Below, piece by piece: positions 34,841-38,214 of a DNA stretch of 38,214 bases. Under the pieces are notes generated by a model. It saw only the letters and a program-made list of their open reading frames with translations. It was not told the origin of the DNA and ran no database searches. The stretch covers positions 1-38,214 of the forward strand of contig JBBTBY010000098.1 in the NCBI GenBank assembly GCA_038043445.1, written 5' to 3'. Position numbers and translations under genes: made by a program. Numbering within the stretch: position 1 is the stretch's first letter; each line of letters begins with the position of its first letter. The stretch comes from Spirochaetota bacterium (GTDB lineage Bacteria > Spirochaetota > Brachyspiria > Brachyspirales > JACRPF01).

Positions 34841-35644
34841 TTATCTATTGATATATTCTGCGATCCGTCTTCGTACTGCCGCCTGTGCGGCATGATCTGT
34901 GGGGGATACATTGGTCATCTGTTCATATAAACTTCTTCCGGCAGCGTCTTTCGAAAGATATCCTGGTTCCGGAACAACATACGCGGTATTTGACGAGACG
35001 AGAAGATAGGAATACTTCCACAACGCGGCACCGGTCTCGAACTCCTGTGGATATTTCGCCCGCACCTGCATGATATCCCTTTCCTGCACTGAGATAGTAT
35101 TCGTCATGCGCACACCCGCACAGCGCACATTATCAGCGAGCATATCGGCGAGGAAGGAGCGGTCATCTGCACTGAGCGATCTGTCCATATATGCCGCATA
35201 ATAGCCGACACGAAGCGCGCATTTTGAGGCGGCGATTATCGGCGTCTGCCCGCGCGAGCGTATGCTTTCCTGCGTGTAAAGGTCGGCGGTGAACATCGAT
35301 GCGATGACGGCTGTATCGTAGCGCGGTGCGCGTACTATGGGAAGGATAAGCGCGAACAATAATACCGCGGCGGCGGGAAGGGCGACATAGATCGTTCTCC
35401 GCAGGGAGAATCGCAGCGCATTCCCTGACGCAGGGACAGATCTCTTATCCATTCGCTTCAGCGCCCTGCGAAGCAGCGGACCATCACTTTTCGACGAGTT
35501 GTATGCCGATACCGTATCATGGAGCTCGCGGAGCTTCGCCCGGCATGCGTCGCAGGAGGCGAGATGCGCCTCGACCGCGGATCGTTCTTTTGCGGAGAGC
35601 ATATTATCGTGATATGCGGGAATGAGCGTATCAACGTGTTTCAT
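34841..35644 (-). CDS. Anti-sigma factor with zinc-finger (zf-HC2) domain
   Basis: This 267-residue protein starts with a ZAS-like zinc motif, HLASCDAC (H27, C31, C34), as in RsrA-type anti-sigma factors. One transmembrane helix follows near 87-107 (TIYVALPAAAVLLFALILPIV), then a periplasmic domain of about 155 residues with no family I recognise. It overlaps the sigma factor gene by 14 bases, so the two are translated together and probably interact. The outer domain presumably senses envelope conditions. Confidence 0.82.
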   Translation of the reverse strand: MKHVDTLIPAYHDNMLSAKERSAVEAHLASCDACRAKLRELHDTVSAYNSSKSDGPLLRRALKRMDKRSVPASGNALRFSLRRTIYVALPAAAVLLFALILPIVRAPRYDTAVIASMFTADLYTQESIRSRGQTPIIAASKCALRVGYYAAYMDRSLSADDRSFLADMLADNVRCAGVRMTNTISVQERDIMQVRAKYPQEFETGAALWKYSYLLVSSNTAYVVPEPGYLSKDAAGRSLYEQMTNVSPTDHAAQAAVRRRIAEYINR

Positions 35645-36497
35645 AGGATATGCCTTTTCTCTTTAATTCTTTACGGATAAACGCTCGTATCGTCCATAAC
35701 TTTTTTGCCGTGCCGGCGATATGCATCATCGCTTCTATCTCTTTGTGCGAAAGCCCGTCCGTGTAGAACAACGTGAACATGAGCCTGTCACGGGGATCCA
35801 TTGCATCCAGGATGCGCTGTATGTGCCTGATCATCCCCTCATCCTTCGTGCGCGTTTCGTTCTTCAGTAATGCCCTTTCGGGGTTCGTGCTCATGCCAAG
35901 CAGCACATCGATGTCGCCGCTGTGCTCGCCGTCAAGCGGTACGCTCTTTTTCACCGCATGAGCCGCTTTTCGGCGTTTATTCGCATTGAGCGCGGTGAGC
36001 GGGGCCATCTCTTTCATGAAGGCCGGATAGTCGGCAAAAACACCGGGGTATTCCGCCGATATCATGCCGTAGATCTCGGTGTAGGTATGACCGCGCATAT
36101 GATGCCGATACATCTTCTGAAAATGCTCAGGCTTTCTCTTGAGCGCCCGGGGATAGTAGAACCGCCCATCCTTTTTCCGGAAATAGTCGCGCAGAAGATT
36201 GAGCGTGATCGATGACAGGAAAGTACCGAACAGTGACCGTTCATCGCGATACATCCGTATCCGTTTCATATCGTCGGACTTCAGTCTTTCAAGAACATAT
36301 ACCAAAGCGTCACAGGCGGCATCGCGTCCCTTTACGTTATACTCGACCGCCTGCGCTACTCTCGATGCATAGTGCTGTGTGAAGTGATCCCAGGCCTTCT
36401 CGCTGTCTTTGGTCTTGAGCAATTGGAACAGCGCGTATTCAGGATCGATGGCCGTCTGCAGAGTGGGATCATGCCGGTTCGGCGAAAAAGCGCTCAT
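35631..36497 (-). CDS. ECF-like sigma factor with long linker
   Basis: This 288-residue sigma70-family protein has region 2 at about 33-107 (AWDHFTQHYASRVAQAV, DALVYVLERL, RSLFGTFLSSITLNLLRDYFRKK). Region 4 is at about 220-280 (IQRILDAMDPRDRLMFTLFYTDGLSHKEIEAMM). ECF sigma factors are usually 170-210 residues. Here a linker of about 110 residues separates the two regions and contains HMRGHTYTEIYGMISAEYPG, a possible extra helical unit. Its ATG overlaps the upstream small gene's stop (36494-36497). The promoters it recognises are unknown. Confidence 0.85.
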   Translation of the reverse strand: MSAFSPNRHDPTLQTAIDPEYALFQLLKTKDSEKAWDHFTQHYASRVAQAVEYNVKGRDAACDALVYVLERLKSDDMKRIRMYRDERSLFGTFLSSITLNLLRDYFRKKDGRFYYPRALKRKPEHFQKMYRHHMRGHTYTEIYGMISAEYPGVFADYPAFMKEMAPLTALNANKRRKAAHAVKKSVPLDGEHSGDIDVLLGMSTNPERALLKNETRTKDEGMIRHIQRILDAMDPRDRLMFTLFYTDGLSHKEIEAMMHIAGTAKKLWTIRAFIRKELKRKGISYETR

Positions 36498-36676
36498 TTA
36501 TTATTGAGCGTCAACTCGTCTTTTCTGGGTTTACTCTGAAACCCCAATGCCTCGACTTTTTGATGGCTGTGTTCGAGTATTGTCCGAAGCGCGTCACGGA
36601 CAGAGACAGTTTTTACTTCTTCGTAAGACCGCTCTTTGGCTTCGCGAATCATCGTCAACATTTTACTCTCGTTCAT
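36494..36676 (-). CDS. Small protein heading the sigma/anti-sigma operon
   Basis: This 60-residue, charged, soluble protein (MNESKMLTMIREAKERSYEEVKTVSVRDALRTILEHSH...) has no family I recognise. The ATG at 36676 has GGAGG six bases upstream; another ATG 5 codons earlier is less likely. Its TAA/ATG overlap with the sigma gene implies coupling. It may be a third regulator of the sigma factor, which is inference from position. Confidence 0.65.
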   Translation of the reverse strand: MNESKMLTMIREAKERSYEEVKTVSVRDALRTILEHSHQKVEALGFQSKPRKDELTLNNK

Positions 36677-36697
36677 CGATAACCTCCGCATAGCAAT

Positions 36698-36725
36698 AGA
36701 ATATCATATTTATTTAAAATTGTAA
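36698..36725 (-). promoter_or_regulatory. Promoter of the sigma/anti-sigma operon
   Basis: TTACAA (36725-36720), a 16-bp AT-rich spacer and TATTCT (36703-36698) lie 21 bases before the small gene's ATG. It does not resemble an ECF promoter with GGAAC. Confidence 0.5.
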
Positions 36726-36806
36726 GCGGCTCGCAGTTGACAATACGCTGGAATAAACACCGGGTCTATCCGTACATACTCTTCAGCCAATGGCGAGGAG
36801 GGCGTT

Positions 36807-37232
36807 ATGAACAACAGCATACAGTATACCGCAAAAACCGCCGCTTTTACGCTCATTTTTCTCTGCGTATCCGCCGCGGCGTTCGGCCAGGTCTTCAACA
36901 GGCAGATCGACTCGGTAAGTCAGAAAATGGAACGGAACGGCACGTGGACGGAATGGATCGAGTGGGTGGATATCGACATCGCGGTGAACATCGACCTTGC
37001 GAATATGGTGTTCAGAATGTCAGGGAATAAGGCGCATGATAATATATTTAAAAGCATCGATGCCCCGGAAAAGATGGATGCAGATGACAGCACCTATTTC
37101 ATCTTCCGCTGCACCGATTCGAATAACGAGAAGTGCAAGTTCGTCATCGGGACGTACAAGGACGGGGGTATGCGCATCATCGTAGAATATGAACATTCGA
37201 TAACGATGTACAACATGGTGAAGGAGGAATAA
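36807..37232 (+). CDS. Secreted protein of unknown function
   Basis: This 141-residue protein has a Sec signal peptide (hydrophobic 13-24, cleavage probably after AAAFG or FGQ near 27-28) and no lipobox Cys. The mature part is acidic and probably beta-rich (WTEWIEWVDIDIAVNIDLANMVFRMSGN, FIFRCTDSNNEKCKFVIGTYKDGGMRIIVEYE). It has two Cys residues that could pair. GAGGAGGG before the ATG is a strong ribosome site. No family recognised. Confidence 0.78.
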   Translation: MNNSIQYTAKTAAFTLIFLCVSAAAFGQVFNRQIDSVSQKMERNGTWTEWIEWVDIDIAVNIDLANMVFRMSGNKAHDNIFKSIDAPEKMDADDSTYFIFRCTDSNNEKCKFVIGTYKDGGMRIIVEYEHSITMYNMVKEE

Positions 37233-37291
37233 CCTCTTTTTCGTCCCAATTCCGATATGTGCTGCGCGGATAAGTATCCGTCATGACAGAA

Positions 37292-37315
37292 AACAAGGGG
37301 TCATGACCCCTTGTT
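37292..37315. repeat. Perfect 24-bp palindrome (second copy)
   Basis: AACAAGGGGTCA is followed directly by its exact complement, identical to the core of 12330-12359, about 25 kb away. It lies between the secreted-protein gene and the P13-like gene, with no T-tract after it. Confidence 0.65.
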
Positions 37316-37437
37316 CCGTCAGCACAATGAAATCCGCAGTATATCAATATCCCATCCCGCGCAGTGATATTTTTATTATGGAATGATCATCGATATTATC
37401 CGTACAAGATATCCATACACGCTCAAAGGAGTTCCCC

Positions 37438-37995
37438 ATGAAAAATCTCATCACGCTCGCCGTCATCGCTGCAATAGGCATCCTGCCGCTCACACCGGCA
37501 GAGAACAACAGCATGTTCGAAGTATCCTATCTCATCGATCAGGGGCTCGACAGGACATTCCTCATGGTCAGGCAGAAAGCGTTCAAGCTCTCGTCCGAGG
37601 ACCGCATCAATCTCTACGAGATGAAAAAGAAAAAGGACACGGGCGGGCCGTTCGCGCTCAATTTCTTCATCGGCTTCGGCATCGGCTCATACGTGCAGGG
37701 CGACGGCTTCGGCGGGACGATGGGATTATGCGGAGAGCTCGGCAGTCTCGCGCTTATCGGCGCAAGTGCGGGTTCCGATGTGCCTGCACTTGCCATTCTC
37801 GGGCTTGCGGTTTTTTTCGGCTTCCGGATCTTTGAATGGATACGCCCGTTCGCGTATGAGGGGGAGTATAATGCGAAGCTCGGGAATGCGCTCATCATCG
37901 GGGGAATGTCATACACGCCCATTCGGTCGACGATAGGAGCTATCGCAGCGGCAGAAGATCATCGGGTGAGCGTTTCGTTCGCGGTGGGGTACTGA
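37438..37995 (+). CDS. P13-family-like membrane protein
   Basis: This 185-residue protein has an N-terminal signal (MKNLITLAVIAAIGILPLTPAE). A membrane region follows: ALNFFIGFGIGSYVQGDGFGGTMGLCGELGSLALIG (about 73-108), LAILGLAVFFGFRIFEWIRPFAY (about 117-140) and a last segment NALIIGGMSYTP (about 149-160). The GFGIGSYVQGD stretch recalls the Borrelia P13 porin family and its relatives in other spirochaetes. In Borrelia P13 is an outer-membrane channel protein; a like role here is inference. AAGGAG six bases before the ATG supports the start. Confidence 0.7.
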   Translation: MKNLITLAVIAAIGILPLTPAENNSMFEVSYLIDQGLDRTFLMVRQKAFKLSSEDRINLYEMKKKKDTGGPFALNFFIGFGIGSYVQGDGFGGTMGLCGELGSLALIGASAGSDVPALAILGLAVFFGFRIFEWIRPFAYEGEYNAKLGNALIIGGMSYTPIRSTIGAIAAAEDHRVSVSFAVGY

Positions 37996-38009
37996 GGATG
38001 AGGCACACT

Positions 38010-38070
38010 CACCCCAACCCCCGACCCCTTCCCCTCTCTCACGGAAATGTGAGAGAGGGGAAGGGGAGAG
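38010..38070. repeat. Hairpin repeat element, copy 2
   Basis: The C-rich lead CTCACCCCAACCCCCGA is followed by an 18-bp perfect inverted repeat (38025-38042 with 38049-38066), loop GGAAAT. The arms are identical to those at 34563-34604 and the orientation is the same. Confidence 0.8.
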
Positions 38071-38120
38071 TTTCATGCTCGCATCGACTAAGCATATCCT
38101 GAACAACAAGTAACCCCTTG

Positions 38121-38214
38121 CGGGGAATGTTTCGACCTTTGCAGGGAATGTTTCGACCCTTGCGGAGAATGTTTCGACCTTTGCGGAGAATGTTTCGACC
38201 TTTGCGGAGAATGT
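38121..38214. repeat. 21-bp tandem repeat (at least 4.5 units)
   Basis: Units start at 38121, 38142, 38163, 38184 and 38205 (partial). The third and fourth are identical (CGGAGAATGTTTCGACCTTT plus G) and the first two differ at two to three positions. The array runs off the window. Unit length is a multiple of three, so frames stay open. On the minus strand one frame reads repeated KVETFSA; on the plus strand one reads repeated AENVSTF. Confidence 0.85.

Larger units (their letters stand above)
37996..38214. other. Repeat-rich window end
   Basis: No gene can be supported. The stretch holds the second full hairpin element and a tandem repeat that continues past the window. Confidence 0.5.

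Noticed and set aside
38121-38214. CRISPR array
   Set aside because: The units are contiguous 21-bp tandem repeats with no unique spacers and no cas genes nearby.

Overview
This window reads as chromosome from a Gram-negative, probably spirochaetal bacterium of moderate-to-high GC. The best taxonomic clue is the last gene (37438-37995), which resembles the Borrelia-type P13 membrane protein family. Relaxed lipoboxes fit the same origin. There are about 33 protein genes and one tRNA-Thr. No integrase, transposase, rRNA or CRISPR array was found.

Bases 1-20100 look like an accessory region. In order they hold: a DUF2130 coiled-coil protein cut by the window edge; a TM0106-type RecB nuclease/RNase H/helicase fusion; a remnant of a tiny HExxH membrane protein; a RhuM-Fic/Doc protein; two facing AAA_14/DUF4143 ATPases; a DUF2779 nuclease; a PcfJ-like protein; an FlhA/SctV-like export-gate protein that has only the membrane domain; an operon of an unknown protein, a DnaB N-terminal-domain-only protein and a DEDDh exonuclease; a HEPN/MNT toxin-antitoxin pair; an M48 peptidase plus MBL/beta-CASP hydrolase operon; and a large double-AAA ATPase. 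Many of these unrelated genes share one promoter design. It is a 17-bp dyad, RCGACA-N5-TGWCGY, placed 10 bp upstream of a -10 hexamer, with no ordinary -35 box. Seven of the eight sites lie upstream of window genes and one is 200 bp from the nearest gene; none was found after 20.2 kb. This putative regulon is the main candidate for an undescribed system.

Bases 20300-34550 are mostly housekeeping and metabolic. They hold 6-phosphogluconate dehydrogenase with a terminator, an unknown gene, tRNA-Thr, a divergent alpha-L-fucosidase/AraC pair with operator-like palindromes, pyrB-pyrC, an operon of two small lipoproteins and a PAS/GAF/GGDEF/EAL c-di-GMP enzyme, an IclR regulator, glutamine-dependent NAD synthetase, and biotin protein ligase.

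Bases 34550-38214 carry hairpin repeats, an operon of a small protein, a long ECF-like sigma factor and a zinc-finger anti-sigma factor, a secreted protein, the P13-like protein, and a 21-bp tandem repeat running off the end.

Two themes recur. Four genes appear to be leaderless, with their -10 hexamer ending 6-7 nt before the ATG and no Shine-Dalgarno sequence. Several dispersed palindromic elements also occur more than once. All family names come from motif recognition without database searches.
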